DNA of 64,000 bases, from the NCBI GenBank assembly GCA_022478985.1, contig JAKSZP010014510.1, forward strand, positions 1 to 64,000. Reading direction: 5' to 3'. The position numbers and the translations under genes were made by a program. The notes under the pieces were generated by a model. The model searched no databases. It worked only from the letters and a program-made list of their open reading frames with translations, and had not been told where the DNA came from. Below are positions 35,325 to 46,801 of this stretch, in pieces. The DNA is from Massospora cicadina (taxonomy: Eukaryota; Entomophthoromycota; Entomophthoromycetes; Entomophthorales; Entomophthoraceae). Positions within the stretch are counted from its first letter, which is position 1. Each line of letters opens with the position of its first letter.

Positions 35325-35921
35325 TGTAACAGATGAGTTTGTCTCAATTGTTACATTCTGACGCAGATTCAGATTTTCTAAATCTGAGTCAGGTCACTTT
35401 ATAAATATCTTTGGCTTTGTCATTTTGGGCACTGGGTTGTGCCTCACCTGATTTGTAGATTAGGCTTGTGCGAGACTAATCAATAACTCTGGTGAGGCCC
35501 CCAAAGCGCTGCCTTTATAAGGCGCTCCAGCCCATTCTGAAGTTCACTTCAGAATTTCAAGAGGACCCTAGCATTGCTTTACTGGGGAGCATTGTTGGTT
35601 GCGCCCCAGATGAGCTCTGGTTGGTGGGCACCCTTATGTTTTTATGTTCCTGAATATAAATAAAGGATGTTTCAGGGTTTGCATACCTCGCATACCTTTG
35701 GTCTTTTTTAGATGTTTAATTTTGAGGAAGCTTTCACGTGGTTGGGTTGGACCAACCACACAGAGGACTTACATATCCACCCAATAGTTGATGAATGTTT
35801 GACACTGTTGGAGCCCCAAACCTCTCCTACTCAGTTAGGCCGATTTGGTTTCTTGTTGGTGCACCAAAGCAAATGTAAAAATGTACAGAGGTTGGAACTG
35901 AGATTTTTATGGTCCGTGACA
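35325..35921 (+). repeat. Array LTR 1
   Basis: Starts TGTAACAGATGAGTTTG, ends CCGTGACA. Contains a TATA-like TTTATAA at 35,514-35,520 and AATAAA at 35,659-35,664. An imperfect inverted repeat (GCCTCACC...GGTGAGGC) spans about 35,441-35,498. Confidence 0.88.
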
Positions 35922-36544
35922 TTATTCTGAAGTCATATGTGTGCTGAATGCTGCCAATCTCCAGTTTGGCTAACCTAGTGGTCACTTGGTCCCAGTTGAT
36001 GAGGAACCAGCACCGGGGGAGCTGGTGACTGATGGCTAACCCTGGACTCAAAGTTTAATGGTTAATTTTCCTGGTGGGGCCTCCCGCTCACCAGTGATTT
36101 GGCGGCACTAAGGAGATCTGTCCCATCAGGGCTCCCTCACCCTGCAGATGGTCCACCTGTAAAGGGGTCAGACCTTGAGCTGCGCTGCACCATGCACCCC
36201 TCTCATGTTTCCTCTGGTGAAAGCGCCTTCCTGGTCACGATGGGAAGAACATCGCCAACAGGAGCTTGGGGGGCACAACACAGCCAGGTGCTGGCTGTGC
36301 ATCCTCAAGCCAAGGCTGTCCAGCCATGAGGAACCATTTTACCCCTCTCACACTTTCTTTGGCGAAAAGTGCCTTCCTGGTTGGGATGGGAAGACCATTT
36401 CCAATGGGATCCTGGGAGGGGGCGCAACACAACAACATGCTGGGCGTACATCCGTGTGATGGGTGGGCTGATTCTGGCAGCCCAATCTCGATTCACCCTT
36501 GCCATCTATGTTTATTTCAGGGCTTGGAGTTTATTCAGGCTAAT
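35922..36544 (+). other. Array internal segment 1, left part
   Basis: Similar to 46,802-47,420. Carries CTGGTGGGGCCTCCCGCTCA and GGCGGCAC(T/C)AAGGAGATCTG in both copies. Open frames in it are not conserved in reading frame between copies. Interrupted by gypsy-2; the last ~104 bp are at 46,096-46,199. Confidence 0.8.
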
Positions 36545-37692
36545 TGTTTGATTTTTGCCCATATTCCCAGCCTTCTAGATTACCAGCACTAGGTGATAAT
36601 TCCCTAAGGCGAAGTGAATTGGAAATCAGTTGGCCCAAGTTTTGAAGTTACTACGTTTGAGGGATTTGAGGATATTTGCCTGGTCATATCTATCAGGGAT
36701 TGATCTGGACGAATACTTTAGATCTCGTTGGGTGGAGTTGCTGACGAAAATAGGGGCATCTGATAGTGATTAACTATCAGGTGTACCAATTGGTATCGGC
36801 CAGGTTTCATCAATGACTGATTGGTAATGAATAGCAAGTTGAAAGGCGTGTGATTCCGCCTGCAATTAGTGAATCAATAAGATGGCGCATGACCTGCCTA
36901 AATGGGTAATAAGTCCCATTACCTAAGAAGGTTGCTAGCCAAATATGTTTGGTTCACTTGGATTGAGAGGAAAATGTTAGGGACACATTTTCAGACTCTT
37001 TCCGTTATGGTTTCAAGGATTTCCAATGACAAAATCTTAGCCAGGATAGGGAAGACCATTGCTGCCAAGACAAGGATGGGTGATTCAATGGCAATGGCTG
37101 CCGTTTAATTGAAGAGGTGATAACCAAGAGTTAGACGACCGAATCTCCACTATAAATTCCCTAGAATTCACTTATAATAAAAAACAGATAAATAGATTAT
37201 ATTACAGATATATAGTTCTATAGTTTTCATCTGGTATATAGTTTAAGTAGTAAACTATCATCAGCTTTCCATTGTGCTATTCTTCTCAAGGATATTATTG
37301 CTGTGTGCAATAGTTGGAAGACTCTTAGAGAAAAGAGTAAAGATCTTAGCGGGGATCTAGAGAAGAAGGAGACACAATCAGGATTGCTTCTGAATGTGTG
37401 TTGAACCGGAGAAACTGTCACCAGGGAATCTCAGCAAAGATTGGGTTGGACAGAGCGAGGAAACAAATCCCTGGATCACGAAATCTCAAGTAACTTAATT
37501 GGAAATATTGGCTGAGCGTTGGGCTGAGATATAAGAATTTATACTCAGCTACAGATAATAGTCATCATACTATTATCAACTGATAATCTAATATACTATA
37601 CAACGCGGATGAAGTGCACAAGAAACCAAACCTGGTCAGAAAAAAGATTACTAGGGTTGTTTTCCAATAATAACCCTCCAGTAAATTTTACA
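36545..37692 (+). repeat. gypsy-2 5' LTR
   Basis: 1,148 bp, starts TGTTTGATTTTTGCCCATAT, ends AATTTTACA. Homologous along its length to 44,943-46,095. The primer-binding site follows four bases later. Confidence 0.92.
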
Positions 37693-37695
37693 AGT

Positions 37696-37713
37696 TGGTG
37701 CTCACTACAGGGG
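37696..37713 (+). other. gypsy-2 primer-binding site
   Basis: TGGTGCTCACTACAGGGG, identical to the gypsy-1 site, just inside the 5' LTR. Confidence 0.88.
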
Positions 37714-37749
37714 TAGTTGAGTTGAATAATTTATAAGAATGTCATACTA

Positions 37750-38960
37750 AGATGAGTTACGCAAACTGTGGATGGAATTAGCCACTGTGAATCAGAATGC
37801 CATAAACTCAATAGATCATTGGGAATTCACAGCCTTGGAAGAATAAGTCACTAAGGTGGAAGAAGGGATAGATAATGTTGCAAGTTTCAGGAACGATTTA
37901 CTTGGGAAAGTAACTTCGTTGAAGAAGAAAGAAGTGGATCTCATTCAAGAGGTCTTATACCTGAAATTGGAGCAAGAAGCAGATCGCGTTCATTTGAGAA
38001 ATTTCAGTGTGGGTATAGAGCGACTGATCAAACAGGTGGAGGAACTTAAAACTCACAAATGCAGTTCTGAGCCAGGTATGGCAAGTGATGCCGAATAAAG
38101 AAGTCCTTGCACAATACTTGGGAAGTTGAATACCCCAAGGAACATGCCTCCCACTTTTGCTACCATTTTGGAGATGACTCCTGAAGTCAATCCTCAAGTT
38201 ATCTGAGTGGCTGAACTGAGAGAATCAGCCATAGATAACCTGGAGGAATTTAAGGCAACGCCAAAATTTCTAATGTTCCATCAGGATAACGCCCCAGCAT
38301 TTTTCTGACTGTTTGATATGTGCATGTATGGCTACGGGAATTGTTAAAAGGCGTTGATGGTCATGAATTGCCTAGACACCAACTGTCAGAACTTAGTGTT
38401 ACCTCATCTGGAGGGGACAGCTGGTCATATGCGGAGGCAAAGGCGGCCATCATGAAAGAATCTAGGAGTCTGATGCACATGTCAAAGTGCAAACAGGAGT
38501 TTATGGGAATCCAGCTTCAAAAAGATGAGTCTCTAGCAAGCTTTGTAAGTCAGTTTTACCAGGAGTTGCAGATCCTGGTTGGAGCAAAAGTACTGGATGA
38601 CTTCGATGCCAGAATCGCCTTACAAGTGGCCCTTTGGCCCTATCACAATTTTCATTACATGATGTCTTACATGTTCACGACGGAAATAACTACCTTGAAA
38701 ATGGTAGATAATTTGAAGATTTTGGGAGCGACAACTGATGTCCCAAATAGACGCTTTAAATACAATTGGTTTGAAATCCAAATCCCACAAAGGGAAATGA
38801 AGGAGCAAAGAGACGACCAACTGAACTGTGCCAGGGAATAAGCCCAAAGAATTCAGATGGTTGAATAAGAAGGAAAAGGTATGCTACCAATGTGGTGGGA
38901 AAGGACATTTCGCCATGCATTCTAAGAAGCCAAAGGATCAGATCAACGTGGTCCAGTTGA
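37750..38960 (+). pseudogene. gypsy-2 gag
   Basis: Pieces in order: a coiled-coil-like charged stretch at 37,856-38,095 (KKEVDLIQEVLYLKLEQEAD); a capsid-like part at 38,320-38,841 (YAEAKAAIMKESRSLMHMSK, then FMGIQLQKDESLASFVSQFY); and a knuckle CYQCGGKGHFAMHS at 38,883-38,924. In the knuckle the last Cys is Ser. The 38,600-38,760 part resembles gypsy-1 gag. Stops interrupt the frame at several places, for example near 38,098 and 38,306. Confidence 0.85.
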
Positions 38961-39215
38961 AAGAGTTAGCTGTCACCAAGGAATCAGGAAAAGGGCCCGT
39001 GGCCTAGATGGGGACAGTCTAGAGCTGCAAAGAAGCCTGTTCCTCCTGACATCATGACTGAGTAAATTAATATCAGCGATCTGTTCATAGACAATAAATA
39101 GGATCAGCTGTATCAAGTGGTCAATTTGGATGTAAATGCCGTGACCAGAGCTGGGGTAAAGAGAATTGACCCCGAGATAATCAAAGAAGTTGCCCAGCCA
39201 TATACCTAACAACTG

Positions 39216-39860
39216 GTGGATAAGATTCAAACCGCCAAGAATCCTGAAGAATTATCTGAAGTCCAATTAGATATGGCCAATTTGTTGATCCCCTTCAGCG
39301 CAATAAAGGAATCGTTTCCTGATTTATCAGCAAAAATTATTCACACCCTCGATTTGGCTGATAATGCCACTATTCACTCAGTAAACACTATATTGCACTA
39401 CTCCAAGTGTATATATATAGACATACAAGTGAATCAAGTATGGGTGAGGGCGATCATGGACAGTGGAGCACTCATTAACATTGTCTCAACTAAGCTGGTA
39501 AAGATGATGAAGATCTCACCTGACTTGGAACACAAGAAGGAGTATGGGACAGCTGGGCCAAATACCACCATTTCATTTGGAGCGTATAGCGCTTTGCCAC
39601 TATGATTCAGGTCCTTGGTGGTATCTGTGCCAGCAATAGTTTTGGCCAGCCAAAACTATGACATTCTGATCAGGATGGAATTTCTATGCAAGTACAGAGT
39701 TAAATGTAACTTTGAGGATGATACGTTGACCATATTGGGTCAGACGTTATTAATGGTATATCCGAAGGATGGTGAAGCTCCACTGAATAGGAGAAACAAC
39801 TTCATCAATTTATTATACAATGATGGCATTGTCCCAATTTGGTACCAATTAGTTTAGTGG
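39216..39860 (+). pseudogene. gypsy-2 aspartic protease
   Basis: VWVRAIMDSGALINIVSTKL at about 39,437-39,496 is a retropepsin-like active site (DSGA intact), followed by the PNTTISFGAYSALPL strand block and, after a stop at 39,603, VSVPAIVLASQNYDILIRME. The last block is the usual second half (ILG/ILI region) of the Ty3 protease. Confidence 0.85.
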
Positions 39861-40279
39861 GAAGCAACGAGAAATGCTGGCGGAAATCCTAGAGAACCGG
39901 GGAATTCCACTGAGGATCAAGAATGAGAAGACTATACTTCCAGGATCGCAGATGATTGTTGACACAGGGTTGACATTGGAGATACCTGAGCTGTTGTATA
40001 GGGAGGTCGGAAGCTACTGGAAGAAGTCCAGGGTTGAGCCTTAGGTGGCTCCTGGGATAATAATGCTGGCCCATGGAGAAATTTGAGTTCTCCTGGCGAA
40101 CTTAAGTGAAAACTGTTGAAGATCATTATAATACAGATCATTGCATTTGTTCATCTGATCCCAACGGCTTAATTGAGGAGATTCCACAATTTTGGGACTC
40201 TCAACGAGATGGGATTACCAGCTGAGGTAACCAAGAGAATCAACCTATTGGTTGCTTGAGAGCAACTCGCTGATCTGTC

Positions 40280-41670
40280 AGAAGGCTAGCAAGAGGAGGT
40301 GCTCAAACTATTTGAACAGTATCAGAAAGTATTCTCTCAGGACAACCACAATTTGGGATGCGCAAGAGATGTGATCCACAAGGTCAACACTGGGGAAAAT
40401 TTGCCAATCAGAATGAGACCAATTCAATGATTGAAAGCTGCCAAAGCAGTAGTGGAGGATGAAATCAGCAAACTAGTGAAGCATGGGCTTCTAGTTCTGT
40501 CATCAAGTCCCTGGGCGCGTCCAATTCTGATTGTAAGAAAAAGGATGGATCCAACTGGGTGGTGATCAACTACCAGAAACTGAATAAAATTATGAAGAAG
40601 GATTTGTATCCCCTAGTGAGGATTGATGATGCGCTAGAATAATTGGGAGAAGCGAAGTATTTCTACATGATGGATCTAATCTTGGGATATTGAAAAATAG
40701 ATTTTCAAAAGGAAACCAAGAAAAATGCATGATTATTACTGCGCAGGGGCTACACCAACTGACGAGGATGCCCCAGGGTCTATTTAATGCGCCTACAACA
40801 TTCCAGAGGGTCATGGATGCCATAATGAGCTAATTGAAGCTGTCGTGTGTCCTGGTATACTTGGACAATATAAACTTGTTCTGTAGGATGTTTACTGATC
40901 ACCTACACCACTTGGAAGAAGTATTCAAGCAACTGTCTGCAGCTAACCTGAATATTAAGCCAAGGAAGTGCCACTTCTTTAAAAAGAGTTGGAATATCTG
41001 GGATTCGTGATCAACTCAAGTGGATTGAAGCTGCAATCCCAGAAGATAGAAGCATTAGAACGGATGGCTGTGCCAAAGAGTGTCTGAGGCATACACTTTT
41101 TCCTTGGGATGGTTGGATACTATAGAACATTTGTTCAGGACTTTTCCTGAATTGCTGAGCCCTTATTTCATCTGTTGAAGGATCTTAAGAAATGATTTAT
41201 ATGAAATGAAGAAGCGCAAGAATCCTTTGATAAGCTATACCGGTACCTAATAGATTCTCTGATTTTGAAATATTTGAATTTCAATTGAGAGTTTATTATA
41301 AAAACTGTAGCTTCGTTGATGGTGATTGGCGCTGTACTAAGTCAAGTAGATGAACTTGGGGACGAACCTCCGGTGGCATATGTGAGCTGGACACTCTCAG
41401 CTGCTGAGAGGAACTACACCATAACTGGGAGTGATGTCCTGTGGTCATTTACGCATGAAAGCAGTTTTGGATGTACATCCACATAATGCACTTTAAAGTG
41501 GTGACGGACCACTCTTCATTGCATTGGCTTCACAATTTGAGAGATCCTGAAGCACGACTAGCCAAATGGGCACTTAAGCTACAGGCTTATGATTACAAGA
41601 TTGTCCACCAAGCAAGGACTTCTCACCAGAATGCGGATGGTTTATCATTGTTGCCAATGGTCTAGATGGT
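40280..41670 (+). pseudogene. gypsy-2 reverse transcriptase-RNase H
   Basis: Blocks in order: SSPWARPILIVRKRMDPTG region (frameshifted), VVINYQKLNKIMKKDLYPL, RMPQGLFNAPTTFQRVMDAI, then VLVYLDNINLF (YLDN at 40,858-40,869, normally YLDD), then RNase H with VTDHSSLHWLHNLRDPEARL (about 41,501-41,560) and SHQNADGLSLLP. Stops include TGA for the Trp of SGYWQI (near 40,690) and TAA for the Gln of ALDQLGG (near 40,638). Confidence 0.9.
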
Positions 41671-42900
41671 ATACCCGCAGGCAGATGAGCTATTCCAGAG
41701 AATGGTCGATGGAAAAATTAGAAACAATCCCCAAGATATCCAAGGTGTGCTTCAGAAAGCAATGGAAAACACCTTGACCATGGATGGACAAGTATTTAAG
41801 ATGATCAACGGAAAGCAGTTACTATTCTTAAAGCTATCAGAAAGAGCAGCTATTGTGCAAGCAGCTCACAAGGTTGTCGGGCATGGAGGCCTGAGGAAAA
41901 TAACCAATCATATTTGCCATTACTATTACTGAGAGTCCATAAACTATGATGTCACGGATTATCTAGCTTGTTGCGTGGAGTTCCAACAGCACAAACCACA
42001 TAAGAATACAACTTGATAATAACTGGTCTGCCCTGGATTTGCATGGCATATAGTGTCCATCGATCTTATGGGACTGCTGATGATGAGCACAGGGGGAGTC
42101 AAGTACATTATAGTTGCCATCAACCATCTGATGAGAAGGGTCGAGATGAAGGCCCTAACAAAAGTAGACGCTACCAGCACTGCAAGGTTCATCCTGGATC
42201 AAGTAGTATATTGACATGGATGTCCGCAGGTCCTGCTTAGTGATAATGGGACAAACTTCACATCTCATGTGATCCCACAACTGAATGAGATAATGTGGAT
42301 CAAAGGAGTTGTGTCTGTACCCTACCAGCTGGAGACAAATGGACTGGTAGAACAAGTGAATGGAACGCTGGCCATGACTCTGATGAAGCTGGTCGCAGGA
42401 AGAACTTCTGCATGTTAAACGTAGCTGAGTTCAGTGACATTTGCCAACAATATCAGTCATCATACAGCGATGGGAAAACGCCATTCAAGTTGTTGTATGG
42501 GAGAAAGGCTGCATTGCCACCAATTATAAATTTGGTAGTGGAACCAACGTCAGGGATGAGTGGCAAACAGTAATTGAACTGACAAATATTCTGATCAATA
42601 CGAAATTGCAAGCTTTTGATACTATGTTTAAGAAAAGGATACGAGCAAAATTGATGGACAACAAGAACTGGCCGGCCTTAGCAGAATATTAAATAGGTGA
42701 AAGAGTTGCCTATTGTGATACGCATGGTTTTGGAAGAAGAAACAAACTAGATGCGTTGTGGTCAGGTTCATTTTAAGTTATCACCAAGACGGCGACTGAT
42801 GCCTACTCCATCAAGAATCTCTTGGATGGAAGAATAGTAATTTGAGCCCATGTTATATATCTGAAGCAATGGATCTATAAAAAGATTAAAAGAGTTCCCA
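41660..42900 (+). pseudogene. gypsy-2 integrase
   Basis: An HHCC-like part (AAHKVVGHGGLRKI near 41,860) is followed by the core: [19 protein letters not shown] (about 42,240-42,296) and [18 protein letters not shown] (about 42,330-42,383). The catalytic Asp and Glu of these two blocks are intact, unlike gypsy-1. The C-terminal part ends DAYSIKNLLDGRIVI and HVIYLKQW (about 42,875), as in gypsy-1, without a chromodomain. Confidence 0.88.
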
Positions 42901-42929
42901 AAGGACCAATGAACCATTAAGTTGGTCAT

Positions 42930-44942
42930 GTCCTAATAATTAGGTCAAGTCTGAAAAAAGGACCTCTGAACCAATCTGAATGGTTAAGTCTGAAAAAAGG
43001 ATCTCTGAGCCATAACACGGGCAGGTTTAAGTACCCAGGACCCAGTTTGGGGGAAAATATAAAAATATGGACCGCTGAAACAAAAAAAGGTCAAGTCCCA
43101 TGGAAAAAAAGGGTAAAAATAAAAAATTGATAAAAGATATTGGAAAAAAAGAATATAAACCGCATAGAAAAAATGATATAACTTTATAATTTTTTATATT
43201 AATTATACTCAATATGGGGATGATTCCGCCTAGATTGCCTCTTGGGGGAGAGAGGATGAATCGCGGTAGGAATGAACAGACCATCAAAATTATTGTGAGA
43301 TTGGATGCTAGTGAGGGCTAGACCTACATGAAACCACGTTCTTTGAGCGAAGGCAGAGCCCTGCAAGAAAGCGACTAGGGGAAGGGAAATTGAAATGTTG
43401 GAAGAAGCCAATCATGAAGCCCTGGAGCGGGGAGGAAAGCAACAGTATAAGAAGAGTCAATCGGCAAATAACCCTGAGTAATCCCAATATGGTACCAGAG
43501 CTGGAAGATTAGTCTTGAGCGCCTGACGATGGGCTTCATCAAGAACCCTGGACATATGGGCCAGCAGAGAACAAGGGATGCTTGATAGGGGTTGCCAGAT
43601 CATGCCCCTAATAAAGCCATCAGTGGAAGATACCTATATGAAGCGCTGGCGAAGAGATAGTCATGCAGGGAGTAAATGCATCCTGCAAGTGATGACTATG
43701 GGCTTCTCAGAAGCTAAAGCTGAAGAAATGATGGAAACCAGGAGAGGCTGGAAGCTTCGTGGACCAACTTTGAAGAACTTGGCTGGCAAAGCAAAGAGCA
43801 TAAGCGGTGATATATTGATCTAGGATGTTCTCAAGGTTGGAGGATTCAGTGCTAGGGACAAAGCCTTGGTGACTTGGGCCCAGAGTTTACCGTAGGGGAG
43901 CTCAAAATGAATACTTTTACCAATGGTGAGCTCAGTAGCCAGGGCAGCATGTTTGTAATATTGTCCGAGTCAGAAGAGAAACTCAGGAAGCAAGTCTGAC
44001 CCAACAAGAGAAGAGCAATCAAGAGCAAAAGGCATGTTCTCAGGAGCATCCACAACAATTGTCAGTGCATCAGCAAAAAGAGCAAAATCCAGGAGAGTTT
44101 CAGAATCCAACTATGGAATTGACAATAGAAGAAGAATTGACTGAGAGTTGTTTGAAATGATTGCAAGTCTGGTTTTTAGAGGGATTAGTTACATTTCCAG
44201 TAATTTGATGGAAGGACTAACCGCTGGCGCCAGGCTAGGCGTATGAGTCCTGGAAGGACCATATGAGAGGTTCCGCCATGCATCCTGACTTATCTTCTGG
44301 AGGAGCTGGAGGTCTTGATCAGACAAACTATTTAGAAGCTGCTGGTTTTGAAACTCAGAATTCAACATATGAGCTGTTTAAGAGGGGGACGTTGAACTTA
44401 TATGGATTTTGACAATATGCACCCTACAATACATTAAGCTCCAATTTTAAAGAAATCAATTTCAAAATTAATGGGATAATTTCAAGGGAAGAATTAAGAA
44501 TGACATATGCTAAGAGGTTATGAGAGAAATAACAAGGGTGAATAAAAATAAGTATTCTTAATTGATCCATGAAACGAAAAATTGATGGCAAGAGTCTCCT
44601 ATCTAGGATGAGGAGAAGATCAGGATTTCAAGGACGCCAGATTAAGAATCCTGAATATGACAGCGGGAAATATGCCCTGATGGGGTAAACTGGATCCCAG
44701 GACGAATATCATCATGAGTAAATTGATCATCCTGGCACAACAGTAGATCATGGGGACTGCACTCTGAGAAGGCGGTAGTGAGGAGGAAGAGGAAGAGCGC
44801 CGCATGCTGAGGGTTGTCCTGAGTAGCGTTGAGTATTGATAATCATATTCTGCTTGAGCCAACAAAGTATTTGACCAAGTGTCCAAAGCGGTGTTTTCAT
44901 GCCCCAGTCCTTTTCTCGCTGGAAATCTAGGCAAGAGGGGGG
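42930..44942. other. gypsy-2 long region between integrase and 3' LTR
   Basis: About 2 kb. It begins with a two-unit direct repeat of about 39 bp (42,947-43,020; AAGTCTGAAAAAAGGA in each unit) and a purine-rich stretch to 43,200. No plus-strand domain is recognised. The longest frames are 43,578-43,820 (plus, charged) and 44,961-44,620 (minus, 113 codons, with a run of six Ser). In plants and fungi such extra regions can hold accessory or antisense genes; nothing here proves that. Confidence 0.5.
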
Positions 44943-46095
44943 TGTTGAGGTTTTTGCTCATATTCCCAGCCTGCTAGATTACCAGGAATAGCTAGGGGAT
45001 AATTCCTAAGGCGAAGTGAATTAGAAATCAGTTTGCCTGAGTTTCAGAGTAACTACTTTCAGGGGATTTTAGGATATTCGCCTGGTTGTATCCATCAGGG
45101 ATCAATCCAGATAAATACTTAAGATCTCATCGGTTGAAGTTGCCAACGAAATAGGGGCATCTGATATTGATTAACTATCAGGTGTACCAATTGGTATCGG
45201 TCAGGTTTCATCACTGATTGATTAGGAATGAATAGCAAGTTGCGAGGTGAGTGATGCCGCCTGCAACTAGTGAATTGATCAGTTGGTGCGTGACCTGCCT
45301 AAATGGTTAATAAGTCCCATTACCTAAGCAGGTCGCTAGCCAAATATGGTTGGTTTGCTTGGATCAAATGGAAAACGTTAGGGGCACATTTTCTGACTCT
45401 TTCCGTTATGGTCTCAAGGATTTCTAATAACAGAATCTTAGCCAGGATAGGGAAGACCATTGCTGCCAAGACAAGGATGGGTGATTCAATGGAAATGGCT
45501 GCCGTTTAATTAGAGAGGTGACAACCAAGGGTTAAACGACCGAATCTCCACTATAAATTCCCTAGAATTCACCTATAATAGAAAACAGATAAATAGATTA
45601 TACTACAGATATATAGTTCTATAGTTTTCATTTGGTATATAATTTAAGTAGTAAACTATCATCAACTTTCCATTGTGCTATTCTTCTCAAGGATATTATT
45701 GCTGTGTTCAATAATTGGAAGACTCTTAGAGAAAAGAGTATAGATCTGAGCGGGGATCTAGAGACGAAGGAGACACAATTGAGGATTGCTGCCAACTGTT
45801 TGTTGGACTGAAGAAACTGTCACCAGGTAATCTCAGCAAAGATTGGGTTGGACAGAGCGAGGGAATGAATCCCTAGATCACGACATCTCAAGTATTTCAA
45901 GTGGAAATACTGGCTGAGCGTTAGGCCGAGATATAATAATTCATACTCAAGTACAGATAATAGTCATCTAACTATTATCAACTAATAATCTAATAAACTA
46001 TACAACGCGTATGAAGTGCACAAGAAACCAAACCTGTGCAGTAAAAAGATTACTATGGTTGTTTGCTGATAATAACCCTCCAGTAAAAATTTACA
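44943..46095 (+). repeat. gypsy-2 3' LTR
   Basis: 1,153 bp, starts TGTTGAGGTTTTTGCTCATA, ends AAATTTACA. Preceded by a purine-rich GGCAAGAGGGGGG, a fitting polypurine tract. Confidence 0.92.
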
Positions 46096-46199
46096 AAAAA
46101 CTTTCCAGGGGCTCGAGGCAACTCGCCCCAGGAAGCCCTCATCGTGGGGGCTTTCCTCTGTGGGGCCCCTCTTCAGGGAGGGGCCCTCCTTTAGTGGGG
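46096..46199 (+). other. Array internal segment 1, right part
   Basis: Continues 36,544 after gypsy-2. Shares CAACTCGCCCCAGGAAGCCC-type sequence with 47,441-47,460 and a hairpin-prone C/G-rich stretch (GGGGCCCCTCTTCAGGGAGG). Ends in a G-run before array LTR 2. Confidence 0.8.
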
Positions 46200-46801
46200 G
46201 GTAATAGATTGGATGAGTTTGTCTCAATTATTACATTATGACTTGGATTCAGATTTTCTAAATCTGAGTCAGATTGCTTTATAAATATCTTTGGCTTTGT
46301 CATTTTAGGCACTGGGTTGTGCCTCACCTGATTTGTAGATTAGGCTTGTGCAAGACTAATTAATAACTCTGGTGAGGCCCCCAAAGCGCTGCCTTTATTA
46401 GTCTCTCCAGCCCATTCTGAAGTTCACTTCAGCATTTTAAGAGGATCCTAGCATTGCCTTCCTGGGGAGCATTGTTGGTTGCACCCCAGATGAGCTCTGC
46501 TTGGTGGGCACCCTTATGTTTTTATGTTCCTGAATATAAATAAAGGATGTTTTGGGGTTCGCATACCTCGCATACCTGTGGTCTTTTTTAGGTGTTTAAT
46601 TTTGAGGAAGCTTTCACATGGTTGGGTTGGACCAACCACACAGAGGACTTACATAGCCACCCAATAGTTGGTGAATGTTTGGCACTGTCGGAGCCCCAAA
46701 CCTCTCTTTACTCAGTTAGGCCGCTTTGGTTGCTTGTTGGTGCACCAAAGCAAATGTAAAAATATACAGCGGTTGTAACTGGGTTTTTCCATTAAGTGAC
46801 G
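46200..46801 (+). repeat. Array LTR 2
   Basis: 602 bp; aligns with LTR 1 and LTR 3. Starts GGTAATAGATTGGATGAG (TG start lost) and ends near AAGTGAC. The TATA box of the other copies reads TTTATTA here. Confidence 0.85.

Larger units (their letters stand above)
36545..46095 (+). mobile_element. gypsy-2: complete but inactivated Ty3/gypsy element with a long 3' non-coding region
   Basis: 9.55 kb with LTRs of 1,148 and 1,153 bp. Inside: primer-binding site, gag with knuckle, protease, reverse transcriptase-RNase H, integrase, then about 2 kb (42,930-44,942) without recognisable plus-strand genes before the 3' LTR. It lies in the internal segment of the array: array homology stops at 36,544 and resumes at 46,096, and the uninterrupted second segment (near 47,420) serves as the empty site. 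No clean target-site duplication is visible (CTAAT against AAAAA). Gag and pol resemble gypsy-1; many stops and frameshifts. Confidence 0.93.

Noticed and set aside
35712..35930. A 72-codon frame (starting MFNFEEAFTWLGW) in array LTR 1, partly kept in LTR 2 and LTR 3
   Set aside because: It spans the LTR R/U5-like region and breaks in LTR 2. I treat it as LTR sequence, not a gene.
36902..37108. A 68-codon frame in the gypsy-2 5' LTR with a near copy at 45,303-45,509
   Set aside because: Both lie at the same place in the two LTRs; the similarity is explained by LTR identity.
43027..43287. Hydrophobic minus-strand frame resembling a membrane protein
   Set aside because: It is the complement of a purine-rich run, which reads as Phe/Leu/Ile codons by composition alone.
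36540..46100. A 5-bp target-site duplication for gypsy-2
   Set aside because: The flanks are CTAAT and AAAAA; no match even when the ends are shifted by a base or two.
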